Positions 1 through 6,412 of a DNA stretch of 12,160 nt are shown here, in pieces (the first letter of the stretch is position 1; every line of letters begins with the position of its first letter). The notes beneath the pieces are model-generated. The model made no database searches, had not been told where the DNA came from, and worked only from the letters and a program-made list of their open reading frames with translations. The position numbers and the translations under genes were made by a program. Source of the DNA: DATDRS01 sp035291605 (GTDB lineage: Bacteria > Chloroflexota > Anaerolineae > Anaerolineales > UBA6663); the NCBI GenBank assembly GCA_035291605.1, contig DATDRS010000004.1:1-12160 (forward strand), written 5' to 3'.

Positions 1-1
1 G

Positions 2-487
2 ACCGCGCTGCTCAACATCGTTAATCTGACGAACAACTACATCGCCATTCACCACAGCCGCGCGAACATGTTTGCCACGCTATTCGTCGGGGTGTTGAAC
101 CCGGAAACCGGGCTTCTGCTCTACGTCAACGGCGGGCACGAGGCGCCGGCGCTGGTGGGCGGCGCGGGGATGAAGGCGCGGCTCAATCCCACCGGCCCGG
201 CCGTTGGTATGCTCCCCGACCTGGAATTCCAGACCGGCCAGGCGCAGTTCGAGCCGGGCGACGTGCTGGTGGCCTTCACCGACGGCGTGACCGAAGCGCG
301 CGGGCGCGACAAGCGATTTTTCACCGAAGACCGGCTGCTGGCGCTTTTGAAACCGCCGATTGCTTCTGCCACCACGCTGCTGGATAAGATTGAAAAGCAA
401 CTGCGCGCCCACACGGAGGGGATGGAGCAGTCGGACGACATTACTTTGCTCGCGGTGCGACGGGCAGAGCGTGAGAGCGAGGATTAG
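2..487 (+). CDS. SpoIIE/RsbU-type PP2C serine phosphatase, 3' part only
   Basis: The 5' end lies outside the window; the reading frame is open from base 2, giving 161 C-terminal residues. The fragment shows the late motifs of the SpoIIE/RsbU (PPM-type) phosphatase domain: an NGGHEAPAL segment at about bases 131-157, a GDVLVAFTDGVTEA segment at about 260-300 whose Asp should bind the catalytic Mn/Mg pair, and a closing SDDITLLAV segment (about 431-457) carrying the second metal-binding Asp. Family members dephosphorylate an anti-anti-sigma factor or similar STAS protein, usually under control of an N-terminal sensor (PAS, GAF, HAMP or receiver). That sensor would be upstream and is not visible, so the input signal is unknown. 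An ATG at 68 falls inside the conserved domain and is not the real start. The family call is firm; the partner is not known. Confidence 0.9.
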   Translation, partial: TALLNIVNLTNNYIAIHHSRANMFATLFVGVLNPETGLLLYVNGGHEAPALVGGAGMKARLNPTGPAVGMLPDLEFQTGQAQFEPGDVLVAFTDGVTEARGRDKRFFTEDRLLALLKPPIASATTLLDKIEKQLRAHTEGMEQSDDITLLAVRRAERESED

Positions 488-507
488 AGTGATGTCGTCA
501 TCTCCGG

Positions 508-662
508 GTGGCTCACGAGCGCGAGATGATCCTGGCGGGCGTGTATCAGGTCTACCCGCGCGACGTCGAAGAAGTGTTGTACGAGCATCCTCAAGTGAAG
601 GAAGTGGCGGTGGTCGGCGTCCAGCCGCCCCGCTGGCCGTTCCAGCGCGTGAAGGCGTATAA
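508..662 (+). pseudogene. Remnant of a long-chain acyl-CoA ligase (AMP-binding C-terminal subdomain)
   Basis: Between the phosphatase and the ROK kinase, frame 1 encodes a short stretch resembling the C-terminal subdomain of FadD-type AMP-forming ligases: MILAG, then YQVYPRDVEEVLYEHP, VKEVAVVGV and RVKAY. In complete ligases these follow the A8 hinge and are preceded by several hundred residues of adenylation domain and followed by the catalytic-lysine segment. Both are missing here. The usual Gly before the Tyr is Val, the residues after RVKAY jump straight to KEE, and the frame then runs into the ROK gene. The open frame from the GTG at 508 would overlap the ROK gene by 184 bases, which is implausible. 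I read it as a deletion relic, not a functional gene. The ribosome binding site of the next gene (AAGGAGGAG, 661-669) lies at its end, apparently recruited from the relic. Confidence 0.65.
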
Positions 663-669
663 GGAGGAG
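661..669 (+). promoter_or_regulatory. Shine-Dalgarno of the ROK kinase
   Basis: AAGGAGGAG ends six bases before the ATG at 675, a near-perfect anti-16S match. It fixes the ROK start. It lies in the last codons of the acyl-CoA ligase relic. Confidence 0.85.
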
Positions 670-674
670 ACTCT

Positions 675-1655
675 ATGCCTAAAATCCTCTTCGTCGGCGT
701 TGACCTGGGCGGGACGAGCATGCGCGCCGGAGTCGTGGCGAAAGACGGCGCGCTCCTGGCAATGGAGAAGCGCAAGACGCACCCGGAGCTGGGCGGGGCA
801 AAAGTGGTCGAGCGGCTGGCAGAGACGGTTGAGCGCGCGCTCAAGGCCGCCAACGTGAAGAAGAAAGACATCGGCGGCATCGGCGTGGGTGTGCCCGGCC
901 CGGTGGACACCAAGAAAGGCGTGATCCGCCTCGCGGCGAACCTGGGGCGCGACTGGAACAATATGCCGCTGGCCGACAGGCTCAAAGACCGCCTGGGGTT
1001 GAACGCCTACATTGACAACGACGTCCGCGTGGGCGCGATGGGCGAGTTCACGCACGGGGCCGGCAAGGACGTGCAGGACATGGTCGCCATCTTCGTCGGC
1101 ACGGGCATCGGGGGCGGCATCATTCTGAACGGCGAGCTCCGCATCGGGTTTCGCGGCGGCGCCGGCGAAGTCGGCCATACCGTCATCGCGGCGGACAACG
1201 GCATCGTGGGCAAGACCGGCCAGCCGGGGACGGTCGAACCCATCGCCAGCCGCACCGGCATGGAGCGGATGGTACGGGAGCTGACAGCGCAGGGCCGCCA
1301 GAGCGTGGCGCCGGGGCTGATGCAGAGCATCGGCGGCGGTCGGCTGACGAGCGGCGTGATTTACGAAGCGCTGAAACAGGACGACGCGGTGATGAAGGAG
1401 GTGCTCGCCACGGCCCAGCGAACACTCGGCCTGCTCGCGGCCAATGTGATCAACACGCTCGACCCAGAGATGATCGTGTTCGGCGGCGGCGTGACCGAGC
1501 GCGGCGGGGATCGGTTCGTCGCGCCGATCCGCAAAGTAGCGTATGAGAATCTCATCAACAAGCAAAACGCGCGGTTGGTGAAGATTGTCCCGGCGGCGCT
1601 CAAGGATGCCTCGGGAGTCGTGGGCGCGGCGGTGCTGGCGCGGAAGAACCTGTGA
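675..1655 (+). CDS. ROK-family sugar kinase (glucokinase-like) lacking the zinc cysteines
   Basis: A 326-residue protein of normal ROK length. ROK kinases phosphorylate glucose or a related hexose/amino sugar with ATP in the cytoplasm. Visible motifs are the N-terminal phosphate-binding DLGGT (10-14), GVGVPGPVD (70-78), the catalytic Asp in IDNDV (D116), the adenosine-side GTGIGGG (142-148) and the sugar-binding ExGH (E165, H168). The ROK signature normally continues CxCGxxGCxE with three zinc-binding Cys. Here the aligned positions are G179, T181 and T186, while the sugar-contacting Glu (E188, then AS) is kept. The enzyme is therefore probably active but zinc-free, or its substrate differs from glucose. 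The start at 675 has an excellent Shine-Dalgarno (AAGGAGGAG, six bases before ATG). It stands 188 bases after the phosphatase with only a relic between. Substrate is not determinable. Confidence 0.92.
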   Translation: MPKILFVGVDLGGTSMRAGVVAKDGALLAMEKRKTHPELGGAKVVERLAETVERALKAANVKKKDIGGIGVGVPGPVDTKKGVIRLAANLGRDWNNMPLADRLKDRLGLNAYIDNDVRVGAMGEFTHGAGKDVQDMVAIFVGTGIGGGIILNGELRIGFRGGAGEVGHTVIAADNGIVGKTGQPGTVEPIASRTGMERMVRELTAQGRQSVAPGLMQSIGGGRLTSGVIYEALKQDDAVMKEVLATAQRTLGLLAANVINTLDPEMIVFGGGVTERGGDRFVAPIRKVAYENLINKQNARLVKIVPAALKDASGVVGAAVLARKNL

Positions 1656-1711
1656 AGGCCGCGAGGCATAGGGCCTCAGCGGCAATATACACCGGCAAAG
1701 GAAAGGCATCT

Positions 1712-1936
1712 ATGAATTGGGAGCGCTTGATCTCATTCGAGGTGGTCTTGACGCCTGGCCTGTGGTTTGGGTGGCTGAAGCGTGCGGTCGCCTATCTCGA
1801 TCCCGGCTCGGGAAGTTATATTCTCCAACTCATCATCGCCGCCATCGTCGGCGCGGCTTTCGTCGTCAGAATGTATTGGGGGAAGATCAAGTCCTTTCTC
1901 CAGGGGCTGTTCTCACGGAAGAAAACCGAGGAATGA
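1712..1936 (+). CDS. Small membrane protein with LDPGSGSY motif
   Basis: A 74-residue protein of unknown function. Its central part is A-Y-L-D-P-G-S-G-S-Y (about 27-36), followed by one hydrophobic segment (about 36-56, ILQLIIAAIVGAAFVVRMYW) and a basic tail with KIKSFLQGLFSRKK. From memory, small proteins with a YLDPGTGS-like motif, a TM helix and a basic end occur beside polysaccharide and sulfatase-like genes in many bacteria, and in those the motif often follows a signal-peptide-like start. Here the N-terminus (MNWERLISFEVVL) is only weakly signal-like. I chose the ATG at 1712 because a purine-rich AAAGGAAAGG (1697-1706) precedes it. A GTG at 1652 overlapping the ROK stop would add 20 unconserved-looking residues. 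The stop overlaps the next start (ATGA, 1933-1936), so the gene is translationally coupled to the methyltransferase. Confidence 0.8.
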   Translation: MNWERLISFEVVLTPGLWFGWLKRAVAYLDPGSGSYILQLIIAAIVGAAFVVRMYWGKIKSFLQGLFSRKKTEE

Positions 1937-3318
1937 CGCCCCACCAGCGGTTGCCGGCCTCATTCCGCGACCCCAGTGGGTTCCTGTTTTCAGCCGACGG
2001 CATTCTGTACCGGCAGGTCAACACCATCTACCGCGAGCATTATGATTGCTTGATCGGCTCCGGGCTGTATCAGTCCCTGACGGAGGCGGGGTTCATGCTC
2101 CCCCACACCGAGGCGGATACGGCGCCAAGTGAGCCGGCGCTGGCTTACAAAGTGATCCAGCCGGAGCTCGTCCCGTTCATTTCGTATCCGTACGAGTGGA
2201 GCTTCAGCCAGCTCAAAGCGGCCGCCCTGGTGACGCTGGCAATTCAGAGGCGCGCCTTGAAATCCGGCATGTCGTTGAAGGATGGCAGCGCGTATAACAT
2301 CCAGTTTCAGCGCGGCCGGCCGGTGCTGATTGATACCTTATCTTTCGAGAGGCACCGAGAGGGTGAACCCTGGACCGCCTACCGCCAGTTCTGCCAGCAC
2401 TTTCTGGCGCCGTTAGCGCTGATGGCCTATTGCGATGTGCGGCTCAACCAGCTTCTGCGCGTTTATCTTGACGGCCTGCCGCTCGAATTGACCAGCCGCT
2501 TGCTGCCGGCCCGGACACGCCTATCCTTTCCGCTCCTCCTGCACCTCCATTTACATGCGGCCAGCGAGCGCCGCTATGCCCGCCAACTGGCGCACAAGCC
2601 CAGCCACAATCGCCCGGTCAGCAAAGAGGTCCTCCTGTGGCTGATCGGCAGCCTGGAATCCGCCATCCGCGGCCTGCGCTGGGCGCCGACCCAGACCGAC
2701 TGGGCCAATTACGCCGCGGAGCACAACTACCGGCCGGAAGCCCTGGAGCACAAACGGCAACTCGTCAGCGCCTTCCTCGATCGCGTTCAACCACGCACCG
2801 TGTGGGACCTGGGCGCGAACGTCGGCCAGTTCAGCCGCCTGGCCAGCCAGCGGGGAGTCTTCACCGTGGCTTTTGACTTGGATCCCGGCGCGGTGGAGTT
2901 GAATTACCGGCAATGCGTGGCGGAGGGGGAACAGCACCTGTTGCCGCTGTGGGTGGACCTGACGAATCCAAGCCCAAACCTGGGCTGGCGCAACGAGGAA
3001 CGCTTCTCGCTGCTGCGCCGGGCGTCGGCCGGGGCCGTGCTCGCCCTGGCACTGGTCCATCATCTGGCGATTGGCAACAACGTGCCGTTGGAGGAAGTGG
3101 CAAAGTTCTTCAGCGACCTGGGGGCGGCGTTGATCATCGAATTCGTCCCCAAGACCGACCCGCAGACGCAGCGGCTGTTGGTCGTGCGGGACGATATTTT
3201 TCTCAGCTACACCCAGGAAGGGTTTGAGCGGGCATTCCAGGAGTATTTCACTATCCAGGCGGTGGAGCCGATCCGTGAGTCCGAGCGAATTTTGTATCTC
3301 ATGCAAAGGTCAGCATGA
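1933..3318 (+). CDS. Two-part class I SAM-dependent methyltransferase, NoeA-like
   Basis: A 461-residue protein. The C-terminal half holds a class I Rossmann methyltransferase: motif I VWDLGANVGQF (290-300), an acidic end of strand 2 in AFDLD (313-317), and a later ALALVHHLAI segment (371-380) where catalytic or substrate residues usually sit. The N-terminal half (about 1-280) has a conserved-looking YPYEWSFSQLKAAAL block (85-99) and SLKDGSAYNIQF...PVLIDTLSFE (114-139). The latter faintly resembles a kinase-like Asp/Asn loop, but I do not assign it that role. The arrangement matches proteins I recall being annotated as NoeA-like (rhizobial nodulation-factor methyltransferase). The substrate is probably a saccharide or lipid-linked glycan, inferred from neighbours only. 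The start at 1933 overlaps the upstream stop (ATGA), and the stop overlaps the next start (ATGA, 3315-3318). The open frame extends upstream to 1717 but that part covers the small membrane gene. Confidence 0.85.
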   Translation: MTPHQRLPASFRDPSGFLFSADGILYRQVNTIYREHYDCLIGSGLYQSLTEAGFMLPHTEADTAPSEPALAYKVIQPELVPFISYPYEWSFSQLKAAALVTLAIQRRALKSGMSLKDGSAYNIQFQRGRPVLIDTLSFERHREGEPWTAYRQFCQHFLAPLALMAYCDVRLNQLLRVYLDGLPLELTSRLLPARTRLSFPLLLHLHLHAASERRYARQLAHKPSHNRPVSKEVLLWLIGSLESAIRGLRWAPTQTDWANYAAEHNYRPEALEHKRQLVSAFLDRVQPRTVWDLGANVGQFSRLASQRGVFTVAFDLDPGAVELNYRQCVAEGEQHLLPLWVDLTNPSPNLGWRNEERFSLLRRASAGAVLALALVHHLAIGNNVPLEEVAKFFSDLGAALIIEFVPKTDPQTQRLLVVRDDIFLSYTQEGFERAFQEYFTIQAVEPIRESERILYLMQRSA

Positions 3319-4913
3319 ATCGTCCTATCCTCCTGCACCCTTTCCTCGTCGCTATCTACCCCGTCCTCTTTCTGACCGCGGTCAATTTGACGCAAATCGG
3401 GCCGACGGTCATCGTGCGTCCCCTCATCACAGTGGTGGTCACGGCGACCGTCTTGCTGCTGGCAACAAAAATGATGGTCAAAGACTGGCAACGAGCCGGG
3501 TTGTTGGTCTCCTTCGGCCTTTTTCTTTTCTTTAACCATAACTATACAGGCCTCCAGCAAGTTGCCGGCTTGGTGCTCCCGGCTGAAATGCAAGCGGACC
3601 GGCCGGCGCTGGCGATCATCCTGTGGATTGGAGGTCTATGGCTGGGCTGTTACCTGATCGTCCGCAAGCTGCGGGAGCCGCGTACGCCGACTGTTTTTCT
3701 GAATATCTTCGCCAGCATCGCCATTTTCACGCTGACGGTTTATATCGCCCGCTATCTCATCGAAGCCGGGCAGCGCAGCCAGGTGGCGTGGGCGCTGCCG
3801 GTCGAGGGGCTTGAGGCTGCGCCGCCCTCGTCCGCGCAGCCCCTGCCAGATATTTACTATATCATCGTGGACGGATATGGCCGAGGGGATATCCTGCAGG
3901 AAATTTATCAGTACGACAATGAACCATTCCTCGACTCCCTCAGGCGAAAAGGATTCTTCGTCGCCCAGGATAGCCGAAGCAACTATGTACAGACGACGCT
4001 GTCGCTCGCCTCTTCGATGAATTTTCAATACTTAGGGGAACTGGCCCAAACCATTGGGAAGCATGTGGGCGACCGAAAACCGCTGACAACCCTCATCCAG
4101 CACAGCCAGGCGCGCGACTTTCTGAGCGCGCGCGGCTACCGGACGGTCGCCATTGGCACAGGCTACGACTTCACGGCCATCCCCGAGGCAGATATCTTCA
4201 TCCCACCGCCGCAAAGGACCTTCACTTCGTTTGAAGATGTGCTCGTGCGCAGTTCAGCCCTGGCAGTCATACGGCGACACCCGCGCGTGGATAATTTTTT
4301 CCCGCTCTCCTATCGTGCTCATCGAGAACGCATTTTGTACGCCCTGGATCAGCTAAAGAACATGCCATCGGTGAGCGGCCCGAAGTTCGTGCTGGCTCAT
4401 CTGATTTCCCCTCATCCGCCTTTCATTTTTGGCCCCCATGGGGAGGAGATTGAGCATGAGGTTGAATACAGCATCAGCGACGGGAGCGAATATGCAGGCC
4501 CACCCGAGGAGTACATCAGGCTCTATCGCGACCAACTCACTCACCTGAACACGTTATTAGAAGAAGCTATAGACGAGATTCTGGCGAAGTCCTCCACACC
4601 GCCGATCATCATCTTGCAGGGAGACCACGGGGGTGGGGCATTGCTGGATTGGGCCTCGGCCGAGAAGACCTGCCTGAGAGAGAGGCTGTCCATCTTGAAC
4701 GCCTATTACCTGCCAGGGAACGATTCCCAACAGCTGGATCCTTCGATCACCCCCGTGAACTCATTCCGCGTTATTCTCAACGCCTATTTCGGCGCTAACC
4801 TGAGCCGGCTGGAGGATCGCAGCTATTTTTCCACCCTGGCGCGCCCATACGATTTCATAGACGTCACCGACGAGATCGAAGGTCAGACCTGCAATGTTCC
4901 TCAGCTCCAATAA
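3315..4913 (+). CDS. Membrane-anchored alkaline-phosphatase/sulfatase-superfamily enzyme
   Basis: A 532-residue protein with about five N-terminal hydrophobic segments (roughly 8-25, 31-50, 62-78, 97-117, 126-148) and a large outer domain from about 177. The domain shows the alkaline-phosphatase fold ligands: IIVDGYGR (D186, first metal), a YVQTTLSLASS segment (T227 or T228 as nucleophile), AHLISPHPPF (H367, substrate or metal side) and IIILQGDHGGG (D437 and H438, metal). The formylglycine sulfatase motif CxPxR is absent, so true sulfatase activity is unlikely. Thr nucleophiles are typical of the LtaS, EptA and OpgB branch, which transfers phospho-alcohol groups to surface polymers. I infer an envelope phospho- or glyco-modification role outside the membrane. 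It is coupled by ATGA to the methyltransferase, and the whole 1712-4913 block looks like one operon. Family certain, reaction not. Confidence 0.88.
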   Translation: MNRPILLHPFLVAIYPVLFLTAVNLTQIGPTVIVRPLITVVVTATVLLLATKMMVKDWQRAGLLVSFGLFLFFNHNYTGLQQVAGLVLPAEMQADRPALAIILWIGGLWLGCYLIVRKLREPRTPTVFLNIFASIAIFTLTVYIARYLIEAGQRSQVAWALPVEGLEAAPPSSAQPLPDIYYIIVDGYGRGDILQEIYQYDNEPFLDSLRRKGFFVAQDSRSNYVQTTLSLASSMNFQYLGELAQTIGKHVGDRKPLTTLIQHSQARDFLSARGYRTVAIGTGYDFTAIPEADIFIPPPQRTFTSFEDVLVRSSALAVIRRHPRVDNFFPLSYRAHRERILYALDQLKNMPSVSGPKFVLAHLISPHPPFIFGPHGEEIEHEVEYSISDGSEYAGPPEEYIRLYRDQLTHLNTLLEEAIDEILAKSSTPPIIILQGDHGGGALLDWASAEKTCLRERLSILNAYYLPGNDSQQLDPSITPVNSFRVILNAYFGANLSRLEDRSYFSTLARPYDFIDVTDEIEGQTCNVPQLQ

Positions 4914-4917
4914 CGCT

Positions 4918-5400
4918 ATGGACGCCTCTGCTCTTCAATCGCTGGCTCGGCTCATCCGCTCCCAGCGCCTCGCCGCGCTGGGCACACTGCGCGAGGGGAC
5001 GCCGTTCGTCTCGATGGTGTTGTACGCCGAGGCGAGCGACCTCGCCGCGTTTTACCTGCACCTCAGCCGGTTGGCTGTCCATACTCGCGCTATCCAGGTT
5101 GATCCCCGCGTGGGGCTGATGATCTCCCAACCCGACCCTGGCTCAGGCGACCCGCAGACGCTGGCGCGCGTCTCCATCCAGGGACAGGCCGCTCCCATCC
5201 CTAAAGGCACACCGGAGTTTGATGCCGCCAAAACCCTCTATCTTGCCAAGTTCCCGGATTCCGAGCGCAACTTCGGCCTCGGCGACTTCGACATTTACCG
5301 CCTCGTCCCGCAAACCGCGCGCTTCGTGGCGGATTTCGGGAAGATCTACAATCTGGTGCTGGAGGATCTCGGGCGGGCGGGAAAACTCCCGGCTACATAG
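4918..5400 (+). CDS. PNPOx-like (HugZ-type) FMN-binding protein
   Basis: A 160-residue split-beta-barrel protein of the pyridoxamine-5'-phosphate oxidase-like superfamily. Features fitting this fold are RSQRLAALGTLREGTPFVSMVLYA (14-37), the FMN-side segment HLSRLAVHTRAIQVDPRVGLMI (48-69), the strand ARVSIQGQA (83-91), YLAKFPDSE (108-116) and a closing DIYRLVPQTARFVADFGKIYNL (125-146). Such proteins bind FMN, F420 or heme as dimers in the cytoplasm; HugZ relatives degrade heme, but no diagnostic residue here settles the cofactor or reaction. The ATG at 4918 starts four bases after the sulfatase-like stop. An in-frame ATG at 4894 would add eight residues (MFLSSNNA) and overlap the upstream gene. 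Neither has a clear Shine-Dalgarno; I prefer 4918. It is probably co-transcribed with the cassette upstream and ends at the terminator at 5474-5518. Confidence 0.85.
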   Translation: MDASALQSLARLIRSQRLAALGTLREGTPFVSMVLYAEASDLAAFYLHLSRLAVHTRAIQVDPRVGLMISQPDPGSGDPQTLARVSIQGQAAPIPKGTPEFDAAKTLYLAKFPDSERNFGLGDFDIYRLVPQTARFVADFGKIYNLVLEDLGRAGKLPAT

Positions 5401-5473
5401 GCGGTGCGCGGCGCAGACCGCCGAAGCTGTCCTGTTCAGCACGTCTTGGGCTACACATTAGCGCCAGGTCGTT

Positions 5474-5518
5474 AAAAAGCCCGCCGGGCCGCGAGAACAC
5501 TCGCGGCCCGGCGTTTTT
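5474..5518. terminator. Bidirectional rho-independent terminator
   Basis: A perfect 13-bp stem (GCCGGGCCGCGAG at 5483-5495 with its complement at 5500-5512) closes on a four-base AACA loop. It is preceded by AAAAA (5474-5478) and followed by TTTTT (5514-5518), so it should stop transcription from both sides. It sits between the convergent genes ending at 5400 (+) and 5543 (-), exactly where a shared terminator is expected. Confidence 0.93.
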
Positions 5519-5542
5519 GCTTATTCGATTAGATTTGGTTGC

Positions 5543-6139
5543 TCAGTCACCGGCTGAGGGGACGGGTCGGGCAACTGGGGTTTCTGCGGCGGTGACAGCC
5601 TTCCACGGGGTGCCAATCCAGCGGAGGAGCAGGTAGTCCGCGCCGATGTAGCCCGAGACCTTCCAGGCCAGGATGAGCAGGACGGCGACGGCGAACAGCA
5701 GCGGGTTGGTGCTGGCGGAGCCGGCCATCATGAAGTTCCAGTTCATGAACCCGCCGAAGAAGGCGGCGATGCCGGTGAACGCGCCGATGATCAAGGCGAG
5801 GCCGATGAGCAGCTCGCCATACGCCACGAGCTTGGCGAACCAGGTGTAGGACTGGGTGTCAATCAGCATCTGGATGAACGCGCGGTACCAGTCGAAGGCG
5901 ATGGGCGGGCGGCCCTGCTCGGGGATCTTGACGGCGGCCATCCAGAAGCCCTGGAGGGCCTCGCCAGTCTCGACCCACTTGGGGTTGTCAACCTTGTGCA
6001 AAGCGCCGTCGAACCATTGATAGCCGAGCCAGATGCGCGGAAGCACCCACAGCCAGGCGGCGCGGGGATCGCTGATCAGTTTCTGGACGAACGGCGGATC
6101 CTGCAGAACTTCACCCTTACGATTGGTCATAGCGGACAT
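5543..6139 (-). CDS. DoxX-family integral membrane protein
   Basis: A 198-residue membrane protein. Hydrophobic helices are visible at about 28-45 (WLWVLPRIWLGYQWFDGALHK), 104-121 (LVAYGELLIGLALIIGAF), 122-140 and 146-163, the four-helix pattern of DoxX/DoxD. The conserved RIWLGYQWFDGALHKVDNPKW block near helix 1 and AYGELLIGLALIIGAFTGIAAFFGGFMNWNFMMAG in the middle are typical. Relatives include the thiosulfate:quinone oxidoreductase subunit DoxD and DoxX proteins linked to thiol and redox stress; which applies here cannot be told. The start at 6139 is set by a strong Shine-Dalgarno (AAGGAGA) nine bases upstream; the internal Met4 is a worse choice. The gene is monocistronic in this window: terminators lie on both sides (5474-5518 and 6350-6388), and a pair of palindromes lies about 140-170 bases upstream of the start. 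Confidence 0.88.
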   Translation of the reverse strand: MSAMTNRKGEVLQDPPFVQKLISDPRAAWLWVLPRIWLGYQWFDGALHKVDNPKWVETGEALQGFWMAAVKIPEQGRPPIAFDWYRAFIQMLIDTQSYTWFAKLVAYGELLIGLALIIGAFTGIAAFFGGFMNWNFMMAGSASTNPLLFAVAVLLILAWKVSGYIGADYLLLRWIGTPWKAVTAAETPVARPVPSAGD

Positions 6140-6148
6140 GATTGTGTG

Positions 6149-6155
6149 TCTCCTT
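6149..6155 (-). promoter_or_regulatory. Shine-Dalgarno of the DoxX-family gene
   Basis: On the minus strand AAGGAGA stands nine bases before the ATG at 6139, favouring this start over the in-frame ATG three codons later. Confidence 0.75.
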
Positions 6156-6276
6156 CCTCATTGTTTCGAGAACGGCCCTTGCGGGCTAAATTTCCGTACT
6201 GTTACCCAGATTGTATGAATTTCCTACGCCCGCCACAGTGATAATTCGCCTCTCTTTTGTGTGATTCGCGCCAAAG

Positions 6277-6308
6277 GTCATATGACAATTTGTATCCAGT
6301 CACATGAC
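6277..6308. promoter_or_regulatory. Two tandem palindromic operator-like sites
   Basis: GTCATATGAC (6277-6286) is a perfect 10-bp palindrome and GTCACATGAC (6299-6308) is the same site with one change. Both are followed by AAT on the plus strand. Their centres are 22 bp apart, about two helical turns, so two dimers could bind the same DNA face. They lie in the 273-bp intergenic region 6140-6412, upstream of the DoxX gene and downstream of the elp3 terminator, so the DoxX gene is the natural target. The binding protein is unknown. The rest of the region (6140-6276) should hold the DoxX promoter; the best minus-strand -10 I see is TACAAT at 6215-6210, without a good -35. Confidence 0.5.
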
Positions 6309-6349
6309 AATCGTCTATGCAGGTTCGCCTAACTTTGTGAGCCGGCTGG

Positions 6350-6388
6350 AAAAAGAAAACCGGCCCCTCCCAAGGGGAGAGACCGGTT
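6350..6388 (-). terminator. Rho-independent terminator of elp3
   Basis: Read on the minus strand, AACCGG pairs with CCGGTT (forward 6383-6388 and 6358-6363), with an inner CTCCC/GGGAG pairing across a short loop and an internal bulge. The T-rich run TTTTCTTTTT follows (forward 6348-6357). It lies 25 bases beyond the elp3 stop codon. Confidence 0.75.
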
Positions 6389-6395
6389 GCGGATC

Positions 6396-6410
6396 GCGGT
6401 TACAAACCGC
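6396..6410. repeat. Short inverted repeat just after the elp3 stop
   Basis: GCGGTT (6396-6401) and AACCGC (6405-6410) are separated by ACA. On the minus strand the element reads from inside the elp3 stop codon as GTAGGAGCGGTTTGTAACCG. It is distinct from the terminator next to it and resembles short dispersed elements I associate with Chloroflexota intergenic DNA. Only one copy is in the window, so the repeat status is unproven. Confidence 0.4.
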
Positions 6411-6412
6411 TC

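Noticed and set aside
80..1709. Long minus-strand open frames (80-985 and 591-1709) opposite the phosphatase and ROK genes
   Set aside because: They are GC-driven shadows rich in Arg, Pro, His and Ala with no recognisable motif, lying opposite clearly coding frames.
1652..1711. GTG at 1652 (GTGA overlap with the ROK stop) as start of the small membrane protein
   Set aside because: The added residues (MKAARHRASAAIYTGKGKAS) look unlike the family, and a purine-rich site precedes the ATG at 1712.
1717..1932. Upstream extension of the methyltransferase open frame
   Set aside because: It overlaps the small membrane gene in another frame and has no motif; the ATG at 1933 in the ATGA overlap is the natural start.
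2551..3306. Minus-strand frame of 251 residues opposite the NoeA-like methyltransferase
   Set aside because: It shows no known motif and lies opposite a frame with a clear SAM-binding motif and coupled ends.
3315..4913. True sulfatase annotation
   Set aside because: The formylglycine motif CxPxR is missing and the aligned nucleophile is Thr, so the superfamily name is kept but not the activity.
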